Part shown: positions 23,190 through 36,078 of the stretch, one piece after another | Position numbering within the stretch: position 1 is the stretch's first letter | How the letters are laid out: the number at the start of each line of letters is the position of its first letter | NCBI GenBank assembly: GCA_020091685.1 | Contig: CM034611.1 | Location: forward strand, 1,055,261-1,119,260 | DNA length: 64,000 bases | Direction of reading: 5' to 3' | Source of the DNA: Lutjanus erythropterus | Lineage: Eukaryota; Chordata; Actinopteri; Lutjaniformes; Lutjanidae | The notes under the pieces: generated by a model | The model's input: only the letters and a program-made list of their open reading frames with translations | Database searches by the model: none | What the model was told of the DNA's origin: nothing | Program-made: the position numbers and the translations under genes

Positions 23190-26100
23190 CTGGACGGAGA
23201 CAGACGGATTTATACCGACAAGTTAGATCCATAGCACAAGCAAGAAGGGAGATAAATCATCTCAAACTGAAAAAAGTCATTGCAGAATAACAAATGCAGG
23301 AAAATATACATACAGCAGGTTTCTGCAGGTTGTCACCAGTTAAATCTAAGACTTAGAACTAACTAAGAACACAATTTATGACATATTTCACAAAAAAAAA
23401 TACAAAGGACATGAAGGAAAATCTGACTTCATGCTGGTTTTGTTTTGTAGTTGTTTTAGTGTGATTAATACAAAACACACATGAGGCTGAAGTTATTATA
23501 ACTTTAAAAGTAAAGTTATCTTCATAATCCAATCAATTCTAAATCATTCCAAAGCCTAAAATTCAAATGACTGGATTTGAGACTTTTTGTGATTTTTTAA
23601 GGATCTGGAGAAAACCTGGTGTGTATAAAGAAAAACCTGAAATAATAGAAAAATCAAATACCAAAAAACACAAATAAAAAATGAAAATTAATATTATACT
23701 CATTATATATAACAATAATATAAACATATACAAAAACTTGACATGAAAAAATATTTAAGAAATATGTAATATTATGAATAAATATAAATTAATAAAATAA
23801 AAATGTAAAAACAAGTACAGTAGTACATTTTAATTGAGAGAAAAAATAATATAATTTAAAATTTAACAAGTGAAAATGATAGAATACAATAAATATGAAT
23901 TAATAAAATAAACATAAAAATAAAAAAGAAAACTAAATAAGCAGCAAATTTTAATTGGCAATTTTAATTCATGAGAAAATAAAATATCTAAATAAATATT
24001 AAAAATAAATATGAGCGAATAAAGAAAATGTCAAAATAAAAAAAAAACTAAATGAGGAAATATAAATCGATACAAAACATACAAACATATATGCCTATAT
24101 GACAAAGAAAAATAAGTAAATACTATTTTAAAAATGACAGAATGCTGAAAAAAAAACTGATAATAAATAAATAAATACTGAAAAATGATAATAATGAAGG
24201 TAACATTCAAGTCAATAAAATAAAAAATTTCAATATTACAAAGAAAAAACTTCTATTATTATGAATGAAACACGACTGTTTTTGTCCACAGGGAGGCTCC
24301 AGAATCAACTACATATGAAAGTTCCCTGTAGTAACTTCATTACTACAATTACATTTCATTACTGTTATTAAATTCAAACATTAAACATGTGAATAATAAA
24401 ATAAAGCAGCGTACCTGTGTGTGACCTCATGTGTCTGGTCAGATCCTGCAGAGACCAGAATCTTTTGCCGCACACGTTACAGATCTTCTTCCTCTTGTCC
24501 ACTCGTCTTCCTGACGTCTCTCCTCCCTCTAAACTCTTTGGTTCTGACGCCTCCTCGTCGCTCCTCTCGTCCTTCTCCTTCTCCTCCTCCTCCGACTCCC
24601 CGCTGTCTCCTCCCTCGCTCTCTCCTCCCCTCGCTCCTCCCCCTTCCTCCTCCTCCTCTATCTCTGCCTCTTTCTTCTGCTCTTCCTCTTTCTCTTCCTC
24701 GGTTGTTTTGGGGGCGTCACTCTCTGTCGTTGCCACCGCCTCCTCTTTCGCCGGCGGGTTCTCCTCCACTGGCGCCGGAGCTGGTGTCTCCTCGGAGAGG
24801 TGGGCCCTCTCGTGGCGAGCGAGCGTGGTGGCGTAGCGGAAGCTCTTCTTACACACCCTGCAGACGTGTTTGTACTCGGGCTGCTGCTTCACCACCGGGC
24901 TGCTGGAAGAAGAAGAAGAGGAGGAAGAGGAGGAGCAGCCTTTCTCCTTCTCTTGGCTCTCTGTTGCTACTTGGGGAGCAGAGGTAGAGGATGTAGAGGA
25001 TGATGATGATGATGAGGAGGAGGAGGAGGCGGGTGCAGGTTGGGGGGGTTGTTCTTCCTGAGCGGGGCCTGGCGACGTGGAAAGCTTGAAGTCGATTAAC
25101 TTTTTGCCGAAGTTCAGGTCCAGACTTTTGTTGCTGTGGCAGTCGTCATCGTCTGCGCTCTCCACCTGAGGAGAGATTCAAGGAGGTGAAGTCGGCATTG
25201 AACAGAACAATAAACAGATTATTTATGCTGTATTTAGGATATTTTTACAGCTTTACTTTGCTGTCAGACAGATTTTTCTAATGCGAAACTGGAGTTATAT
25301 AAGCAAAATACGTCTCTCTCCAAACCAACCAAACTCCACTGGCGAAATCAGTAATTTTAGTAACCAACATCCACATCTATGCTCCTGTCAGGAAAGTTTG
25401 TTAATGTTACTGTGTGACTTCAGTGAATTCAAAGTATCCTTTTAAATCACTGAAGTCACATAATGAGAAAAAAAAACTAACAGATCAAGGCAACAGTAAA
25501 ACAGCAACTCCTGTGTTCTGTGAGGTAAAATTGCTGATTTCGCTAATGGAGTTTGGTTTGTTTGGAGAAAACTATATTGGATCATCAGAAAAGTCTGTCT
25601 GACAGCAAAGTAAAGCTGTGAAAGTATTCTAAATATGATGTAAACTTAAACTGAATTTCTAGGTGGTGCTGCTGACCCTGTCCACAGCAGGACATGGTTT
25701 AGCTTCCTGCACCAGGACTCCTGCTGCTTCTCCAAACTGTTGGCCTCCATCTACTGTAGGTAACACACTGACTGTGGAGAAGTACCTCATACAACCACAC
25801 TTCAAAAAATCACAACTATCCCTTTAAGGGGCCTGATCTTGTCTTTTTAGTTACTGGTGAGGAATAAATCCCAGACCTCACCAGCATTTGGGATCTAATT
25901 TTTTCTCTCAGCTGTCTGAGAACTGGTCAAGAAAACATGTTATAGTTAGTTTTCTCCAGTAAACTGACATCTAAAATGTAAATGTTGATCAATTCATTTA
26001 AAATACTTAAATATTTTTGGTTTGCATGAGAGCTTGTATTGATGAAACACCTGTTTATGTGGAAAATGAAGTATTTTTCGATGAATATATTCAAATTCAT

Positions 26101-27373
26101 GAATCCTGGTGCATGTAACCATGACAGCTCAGGTGGGTTACCTTGGTGCCGGTGCCCTCTGGAGGCTGTTTTGTCTGTGCTGCTCTGGTCTCTGGCGCCC
26201 CCTGCTGTTCTGGCTGCTCTGTGCTCTCTGTCTCCTGCTGCTCTGCAGTGCCGACAGCCGGACTGCAACCTGCTGCACAAACAAACATCTGTCAGTAACA
26301 TCTGCAAACTGGGTGCAAATACAAACACTATCACGTTTTAATGCAACAAAATTAATGAAACTTTCTGGAATAAAACAGTTTAAAAAATAACTGATTTACA
26401 ATTCTTATCAATATAAGATATGACATCTAACTTCCACTTATGACAAAAGAAAAAATACTTCTTCACACACCAACAGATGTCTGTCCTCCTCAAACACTAA
26501 ATCAAAAACCAGTACTCGTTTCTAATGACTGACCCTGGCTTGGTTTGTGGGCGGGGCTTGGCGTCGTCGGCCTCGCCTCAGGCTGCTCAGAGGGGGAAGG
26601 GACATCTGTCATGGGGGCGGAGCCTGGGTCTGTGGAGGCGCTGAGATCGTGTGCTTCTGGTGCAAACTGCTCCGTCTCCGACTGACTCTCTGTAGGACAA
26701 AACAATACGATCAATACAGCCAAGAAAACACTTCACTAAAAAACTGCAAGTTCAAAATGACTTTCTTTTATTATTATTGTTATATTGTGAAATATGTATT
26801 TTGGACATTTTCTTTCTGAGTCTGAAAAAAGCAAGTTATGGAAGCAAAATAAACCAAAATCACTCTGTATTACAGCAGCATGCAAGAACACTGACAGATA
26901 ATATTAATATTCTTAAAACTTTGCTTTTAAGGCACATTGCATGTTAAAAGATGCAATGTGCCTGACAAAAAACACAGACAGACAAATTGATTTAAATAAA
27001 TTACATTTAAACTTTGAATTTAAAGTTTGAATTTTAACCAAATTTTCTGGATCTCTGCCTCCAGATTTGCTCTGTCAGTTTCAAGTCTGGTTGTTTTGTG
27101 TTTCTGACCTGCGCTCTCGTGGGATCCTTCATCTCCATCTTTCTTGACGAGGGCACCGTTGCGTCGCAGCGTTCGGTGGGTCACTCCGTGTTTCCTCAGC
27201 AGGTGGCGCTCACAGTTAGATTTGGTGGAGAAAAAGGCGTCACACTTGGGACAGGGGAACGGTTTCTGACCTGAGGAGAACACAGAACAATCAGAGTATA
27301 AGAATCACACTTCAAATATCTGAACTATCCCTTTAAAAAGAACAAAAATCAGGCAGCAGATTATTTTGCGTTA

Positions 27374-27414
<41 letters not shown>

Positions 27415-30400
27415 ACGTCTGTGTGTTACCGGTGTGTGTCAGCATGTGTCTCTGCAGGGAGCTGGCCCAGGGGAACACTCGGGGGCAGTAGGGGCAGGTC
27501 ATCTTCTGGACAGAGTTGGAGTAGGCGTTCTTCTTTCCTTTGGACTGCGGCACCAGTGCTGCTGCCGCCACCGCCTTCACCTCGTCCTTCGCTGCTCCTT
27601 CCTTCTCCTCGCTTCCTCCTCCTCCTCCTCCTCCTGCTGCTGCTGCTCTGTCTGCATCTGTTCACAGGGACGGGGTTGAGTTAAGGCTCAGGGGATCAGT
27701 TTTCTATCAGTCCTCCACCCACAACGTCTCCCTCCTCCTACCTCTCTTTCCTCCCAGGTCTGCAGCTCCCGTCTGCAGGTACGTGCTGAACTTGTTGGCG
27801 TCCGTCGTGGCGAGCATCTTCTCCACGCTGGCAAACTCCCCGCTGGACTCCAGGTCGATACCGCTGCCGCCGCTCATGACGGACTTCTCCTTCACTGTCA
27901 GGGCAGCAGGCTTCTTCCTGGGCCGCTTCCTGTTGGACAACAAGTTTGTTTTTATTACTTTGGCGCCACCTGGTGGTTAAACCAATGATGGAGCAGTGCA
28001 GGCTGCAAATCAAAGGAGGTGCTTTCTGTTGATTTAACGTGTATATTCCATATGATTTTATATATTTTACTTCAATTATCTTGTCTTTCTGGCTAAAGTT
28101 AACTTACTTAAAAACAATGAACATCAGTTAATGCAATCTGATTCAATTAATGAGATTTTGTTTGATTTACTACATATTTATTTAACTGATCAACACATGG
28201 GATGGGCATCCTTAGGATTTTATTGATACCAGTACTGACACTGCTTATCAATACTCTGCAAAAAATACAGACACGACATGAAAAGATGTTTTTCCAAACA
28301 TAATAAGTTATATTGTTTTTGCATTTAGATGCATTTTCATTAAATTAAATAAAGTGAGCTGATAATTATCCTGATTAGCCACTGTCAGTAATCAATACAG
28401 AGGGTTCGTACCTGGAGGCTCCGTCAGACGTGTCTTCACTCTGTGCCTCCAGAGAGGTGGAGGGTCCCGGGGTGTCTGCAGCAGAATCAGCCTGAGAGGA
28501 AGTGACTGCTGCTGGGGGTTTGGCCTCCAGCGTGGCGGCGTCTCTCTTCAGCAGGTCTGGAGCTCCGGAGACGGAGTGGATGATCTGAGCAATGGAGGCC
28601 AGTGGAGGCAGCTCCTTCAGGGCGGTGGAGGGTGAGGAGGAGGAAGCAGAGGATGTTGGTTTGGGGAGCAGCGGTTTGAGACGTTGTGCTCGTGTAGCAT
28701 TGGCGAGGTTTGGGAGGGAGGCGGGAGGCGGGGTGGATCCAGGGGGGAGCTGGTAGCAGCCGAGCTGTGGGTGAGGGTGTAGAGGAGGCAGAGTGCTCGC
28801 CGTCTTCTCCTCCTTGGACAAAGCCAGAGGGTGGTGTGGTTCCACGATGCTGCTGGTGCTCTGCTCCGTCTTGATGTCCCTCGTATCTGTGGTGCTCGCC
28901 ATCTCCCTCCGCTGCCTCTTGCTGGGGATGGACAGGTCGATGGGCTGGTCCAGGACGGAGCAGTCAAAGCTTGGGGAGACGCTCTCCAGTTTGACCCCAG
29001 GAGATGCTGTCTGGCTGCTGGAGCCACGCCCTTTGGCGGAGAAGTCCAGCGGCTGGTCCAGTTCTGTAGGATAGATCACGTTGGCGGGCTCCTCCACCTT
29101 CACCGCATGGAGCGCCTGAATTGGCGGCTGACTAATCCCGTTCAGCGCCATCTGACTCACAGCAGCAGCTCGGCCAGAGGTGACGGTGGCGACGGGCACG
29201 GGGGCGGGCAAAAGCGTGGCAATGTGCTCTTCGATCTCCCTCTCCTGCACCTCGGGGTGCTGCTTCAGCAGGTGGTGGATGCAGTTACGTTTGGCCAGAA
29301 AGGCGGCACCGCAGCGTCGGCACTCAAATGGCTTCCTCTGGCAGCCATTGTGTGTACGCAGGTGGATCTGCAGCGCCCGGTAGGTCTTCAGGTCCTCGCC
29401 ACAGAACCGGCACGTTGTCTCAGCTCCGGTGCAGCCCGTCTCCGTGTCCTGGGTGGTGGTGGTGGTCGCAGCGGTGATCGCTGTAGCGATGTTGGTGGAG
29501 GTGACATACTTGATGTTTTTCTCAATGTCTTTCCTTGAGGTCTTGGCGTGCTTCTTCCTGAGGTGGCGCTCACAGTTGGCCTTGACAGTGAAAGGGTAAT
29601 GGCAGACTCGACAGACGTAGGGGCGCTCGCCGCTGTGCGTGCGCAGGTGTCGGATCAATGTGGCTTTGTCCGGAGCCACGTAGTTGCATATGTTGCACTG
29701 GTGGGGGAGGATGCCGAGGTGGAAGCGCATGTGAGACTGCAGGAGACCGGAGAAGGCAAACACCTGGTCGCAGAATCGGCACGGGAACGAGCCTTTAGCC
29801 GAGCTGGTGTTGGCACCGTTTCCCCCTTTGGTTCCGGGCTTTCTCCCGCTAAGCCCCGCCTCCTCATGTACCGCTGTGGTAGCAGCTGGCGGTGAATCAG
29901 ACAGAGGAGTGTGAGCGTCACCCATGCACTCTGCATCCAGCTGCCCTCCCATCCCTGCTGAGGAGGAGGATGAAGAGGAGGAGGAGGAAGGTGTTTTGAA
30001 GAGATTCGGGGTGGGAGGGGGCAGGCTGGGGCTGATGCAGCCCAGTGAGGCCTGCTGGGAGCTCTGGAGCGGGGGAGGAGTCGTCGCTGTGAGGCTGGAG
30101 CGAGGGGTGATGGGAGGTTTGGGCTTTAATGGAGGCATCGCCTTCTGACCCTGGACTTGACCTGGAGGTGAAGAAACAGAGTTATCTGTTTTTAATGCTA
30201 CGATGATTGATTGATTGATTGGTTGATTGACTGACAGACAATCACAGAACCATCAAGCTCGAGCCGGCACCCACCTTGACCTCCAGTGAATCCTGGAGCT
30301 TTGGCCAGTGTTGGGAGGGTCAGTCCTATCTGATTGGGTGCTGCGCTCGCCACTTTGAGGATCTGCTGGATGTCTGCCAGCTCCATGATCCCGGCTCCAC

Positions 30401-31624
30401 CTGCCTCTCCGGGTTTGACCCCCGATGAGGCCGCACTTCCTGTTGCAGCACCCCCGTCGGGCTGCAGGAGGAAACCGGTCTGGAAGGGCTGCAGGGACAG
30501 CAGGCTCAGGGCCTCGCGCTGTGAAAGGCCTTGCAGGGCGGAGGCGGAGCCCGAGGCCTCCAGTAAGGGGATGCTGAGGGCCGCCAGCCCGCCCAGAGTC
30601 AGGCCCAAACCTCCGGACAGGAAGGCAGAGGCCGGCTCCTGAGGAAGGCTGGAGGACGGCGGCTCCACGTGGATCACCTTGATGCTGTCCAGGTGTGCCT
30701 GATGGATCTCATCATCAGTGGGACCAGACTTCACCTGAGAAACAAAGATGGCAGTTCAGATTATTTGAAGTGTGGTTACAGAGGTACTCATGCTGTTTCT
30801 CCACACTGTGGCCACGTCAACCGCCATCTACTGTAGGAAACACACCTCGTACAGCCACGCAGATAATCTGAACCATCCCTTTAACATTGCTGCAACATTT
30901 ATCATTTCACAAATCTCTTCTTCTTCTGTCCTCCTGATCTGATCTGTAAGCCTCTGTGATAATGAAAACTGCATTTCCAAAGCGTACCTTAGAAACGTGC
31001 TGAAGACCCAGACCCTCCAAGAAGCTGGCTTGTTCTAAGGGCAGGACTTCTTTCTCCTGACTGCCATTTACTGCAGCTCCGCCCTCTGCCTCTTCCACCG
31101 TCTCCTGTGTGTCAGTGGTGGTGGGTTTGTCGGGGTGGGAGGTGGTTTTATGAAGGTCCAGGGCAGAACGAAGGGGGAACGCCTTGTCACAGCAATCGCA
31201 GACGAACCGATGAAACTTACTGATACAGCGACGAAGGTTTGTCTCACACCAGACCTGGACAGAAACAAAACGTTCATTAAATACTGACCCTAAACACCGA
31301 TGTGTACCGACTGGTGAGGTCCTGCTCTGATACCTGTGCGATGTGAGCAAACTTCTTGCAGGAGAAGTCAATGAAGGCCAGGTCATTGAAGCCGGCGGGG
31401 ATGGAGGGGTTGTTTTGGATGAAGGGGCGGCCGCTGGGGTCTTGGGGGAGCAGCTTGTGAACCCCCGCGTTATGACGCAACAGGCCACGGTGTGTTCGGA
31501 AAGACAGGCAGCAGAGATCACACCTACAAACACACAACAAGGGAATGTATGTTAATACTTACATAATGTTTGGGTTGAGGATGGTTGACGATTGTTGGGA
31601 GGCTTGTATCTGTGTGTGTGTGTG

Positions 31625-31671
<47 letters not shown>

Positions 31672-31763
31672 TAACCCCTGGTGGCAGTGCTGGTCCTGCT
31701 CTTGTTAAGCGCTGAGAGGACAGCTGCTCAGTGTCTGCCACAGTCACAAACTCTTATCACATC

Positions 31764-31819
<56 letters not shown>

Positions 31820-33806
31820 GCTGTGTGTAATCCCCTCGGACACATTGTCAGAGGATTTTTGGGGGGCAGGAGAGGGGAAACACACTGTGGACCATATGTG
31901 GACCAGCCCTTGTTGAACTCTCCTCCTCCTCCTCCTCCTCCTCCTCCTCTCCATCACTTGTCTTCCTCCTCCAGCTGGCCTTCTCCTGTATGTGTGTGTT
32001 CATCAGTGTATGTTGTGTGTGTTTGTGAGCCAGCTCCAGTTTATCCTGCAGCTAACACACCAAGTTGGGAAGGAGGTTTTCCTTTGAAATCTCCTGTTAT
32101 TGTTATAGTTTTAATCAAAAATGTCCAAAACTAAAACACAGACGTCCCACAGATAGATGCTGTATTTCCTCTCATCTGTGGAAACGTGACGACTAAAACA
32201 CACTGTGCTGTTTATGTCCACTATTCATTTTGGCCTAAAATCACATCTATAATCTTATTTATTATTCTTATACACAGCTTGCAGGGTATGAACAGCTAAA
32301 TGTAGCAGTTCAGTTCAGGATAGTGATGCTGCAGCTGTGATGACGACATGTGATGTGTAATGTTTGTGAAAGTATAAATCATGATGTTTAGTCTCTAGAA
32401 GTTTGATTCAACTTTTCCTCATGCATTAAATCTCAATATTGAATTGGAGAATTGCAGTATGTTGTGTTTTAATGTCTTATAGTGTGACTTCATATTTTAT
32501 GTAGTTATTTATTTTTGTTTGTATTTATTTTATTTTGTTAAACACTTTGCATCCTTGTTACACAAATAAAGTTATTATATTATTATAAATGTAACAATAA
32601 AGCTGAACTAAAGTGTCTCTTCCCAGTTCTCCATCCCTCCATCCCTCCATCCCTCCTCTCCTCCCTCCAGTTCACTCGATCCTCTTACAGGCTGATTAGT
32701 GAGGATTTACAGCTAAATATTCCTGCCTTCCTCCATAACGAGCTCAGCGCCGCCTGCCGCACTCTTCCTCTTTCTCTCCTTTTCTTCCATCCTCCATCCT
32801 TTCCTTCTTTCCGTCTTTCTCTCCCCTCTGATTTCTTTCCCTCCTTTATTTTTCTCCTTGTTCTTCATCCCTCCTCCTCCTCCTCCGTCTTTTCCCCTCC
32901 ATGAATGAAAAGCAACAGGAGTTACAACTCGACAAACTTCAGACTTGGAACTCAAACTCTGCATGTGTGTTCGTTCAGAGTTTGGTTGCCATGGTGACAG
33001 ACTGTCGTTCCCTTCTCCCTTCTTCTTTTTTAAGGATGGGTGGGGGTGTCGTCATGGCAACGAGGTCCGGCCGAGCACGTCCTGAACCCTCCTCCTCTCT
33101 GTGACTTATTAAGTTGTCCTCTCTCTCTCTCTCTCACCCAGTGGTGACTTATTACCCTCCTCCCCGCCCCCTCTCACTTTATCCATCCGTCCATCATCCC
33201 CTCTTCTTTCAGCTGACCCTCAATTCTGTCTCTCATTTTTACCCCCCCTTCCACTTTTTTTAAAAATCTCCTAATGCCTGATCTAGTCCCTCCTCTTCCT
33301 CTCTGTTTGACTCCCTGCTAATAAATCCATTGAGGGGGACGAAGTTCATCTAAACTTTGATCAATTTCTAAACCTCACACATTTATTTTGTGTGAGAAAC
33401 TACAGTTTTAAAAGTCGGGACATTGTGTAGAACATAAATAAGAACAGAATGCAATCATTTGCAAAAACTCTCTGACTTGTATTCAAGAGAAAACGTCGCT
33501 CCGAATCCTCCCAAACCATCACAGCTGCTGTCTGCTGAAGTTCCTTCTCCTCTTTAAATATCTTGTCTTTGTTCTGCATTCAACTGAATACAATTCAAAA
33601 TGTTTTTGCAAAGCACTGCATTCTGTTTTTATTCATGTTTTACTTGATTTTTTCTTTTTTTTAATAGTTATGGGAGCTTTCATGCCTTCACACTGACAGC
33701 TGAATGAACCACTGAGTCGACTAGAAGTTTGTTACTTTATCTGATACAAAGTAACTAAAGCTGTCGGACAAATGTTGTGCAGTAAAAAGTGCAATATTCT
33801 TATGCA

Positions 33807-33855
<49 letters not shown>

Positions 33856-34911
33856 TGTACCTCAGTGCGGTGTCGGGGTGTGTGTCCATGTGTGCGTCCA
33901 GCTCCAGTCTGGAGCTGCATGTCTTGAAGCAGAGGGGACAGGGCAGCACCTCCTCCTCTGCTCCACGAACCGCCGCTGACGACTCCTCCGCCGCCACCGC
34001 GTCCTCCACCACCTGAGAACACACACACACACACACACACACCGACATCATTATCTATTCATCATCTCTCACAGCTTCATCAATAACAGTTTGTAACGGC
34101 GTGTGTGTTCAGAGGGAGTCTGTACCTTCTTGCTGGGCGGCTCCTCTCCGTTCTCCTCCTCCTGCCTCCTCTTGACGGACGGACGGCGGCGTTTGGTGGG
34201 GGAGGGGGGGCTGACGGGGAGCAGACCACTGGCCGGGTCCTTTTCATGGATCTTCATGTGTCTGTCAGAGAGACAAAGACTCAGAGGTTCGATCAAATCT
34301 TAAATAAAGAGGAAAAAATATCAAAGACAAAGTGTGCAGGTCGATCTGAGCTCTGCAGTGTTTGTCAGCATGTTTGTTTGTTCAGGTGTAAACAAAGAAG
34401 AGAACAACAACAAAACACCTGATATATATCTATCTATCATTTTATGAATTATTAACAACATTTTGTTATTGTTTTTAGATATTTTACTAAGTATTTACAA
34501 GAACATGTTAGTTATTTACAACATTTAGTTATTTATTCAGAAGTTTAATAAACAACCAACAACCAGGCAGATCTGCAACAAATAAAACAGAAATCTACTT
34601 TTTATTTTGGTACAATTAAAACTTTCACCTCCTGCATTTTGTTTGTCTGTTGTGATGTAAAAACAGATGATGGACAGAAGAGGAGCAGGACGATGATGAA
34701 GGACACATGTTGTTTCTGTACAGCTGATGAAGAGGAGGAAGAGGATGGAGATCTTATCACTCCTCTTTCTCATGTGTTGTGTGTGTGTGTGTGTGTGCGT
34801 GTGCGCTTCATACTTGTAAACGTGTTGATCGAGTGTTTGTGAGTGTGTGTGTTTTAGTTAAGTGTCACAAGTGTGAGAAAGTGTGCAGCCTGTTAGCATG
34901 TGTTCAGCTAT

Positions 34912-34948
<37 letters not shown>

Positions 34949-36006
34949 AAGGTCATCCAGCCAGCTAGCTTGTGGTGGTAGCAAAGGTGTCAGTTTACAG
35001 AAGTTCAATGAGGAAAAAAAGAAAGGAAAGAAGAGGACAGGAGAGGAGACAAAAAGAGGAACCGAAGGAAAGAAAAGAAAGGAGACAGAAAGAACAGAGT
35101 GGAAAGGAGGCAAAGAGAGGACATTAATGGAAGGTTGAAGCAAGGAAATGAGGAGAGAAAGTGAAGAAAGGAAAGGAGAGAACAGAGGAGACAAGGAGAG
35201 GAGAAACAAAGGTTAGGGAAGAAAGGAGAGGAGGATGGGAGAGTAAGGGAATGAAAGGAAAGGAGAGTGGGGAGGAGGAATGGAGAATGAAAGGAAAGAA
35301 AAGGAATGGTAGGAATGACAGAAAGGAAACAGGGAAACAGGAAGAAGGAGAGAGGTAAGGAGAGAGGAGGCAAAAAAGCAGAGGGGGGTAAAACAGGAAA
35401 TGAAATAAGGAGAAGAAACAAGGGGAGGAGAAGAAAGGAGGAAAGAAAGAGCAGGAGGTAGATGAAAGGAGAGAAAGGATGCAAGGAGAAAGGGGAGGAG
35501 ATGTGAGGAGAAGTGGAAAGGAAGGAAGTGAAGGAAGGAAAAGAAAGGAGAGTGGAAGGGAAGTGGAAGAGAGACAAGGAAGGGAAACAAAGAGACGAAG
35601 ACATTAAAGGAAGGAAAGGAGAGGCAACAAGGAGAGAAGGACGGAAGGAAAAGAAAGGTGAGAGGAGAGGAGAGGAGAGGAGAGGAGAGGAGAGGAGAGG
35701 AGAGGAGGTGGGATTGGATCTTTTCATCTATTAATAGGACCCGACAGGCAGCAGACTGGACGCCCATAAGAGGTCCTGACAAGAGTCAGCAGGTTGTTTA
35801 TTAACCAATCAAGTGAGAGAAGAGGCGGAACAACAAGAGAGCAAAGTCTTCTCGGCCCAAACTGTACTGTGACCCCAGAACTGACCAATCAGAGACCAGG
35901 AAACATGCCGAGTCAGCAGAGACACTATCCTGCTGCAGAGTGTGTGTGTGTGTCTGTGTGTGTGTACAGTGATATGTTAACTTGAGCAGCTGTTCACGAC
36001 TCAACG

Positions 36007-36078
<72 letters not shown>

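Noticed and set aside
28831-29538. 235-codon plus-strand frame
   Set aside because: Antisense shadow of rreb1 exon 11, whose minus frame has conserved zinc fingers.
35005-35782. 240- and 189-codon minus-strand frames rich in Ser, Phe, Leu and Pro
   Set aside because: They translate the polypurine tract; composition is explained by the repeat. The same holds at 44456-45410 and 62354-63052.
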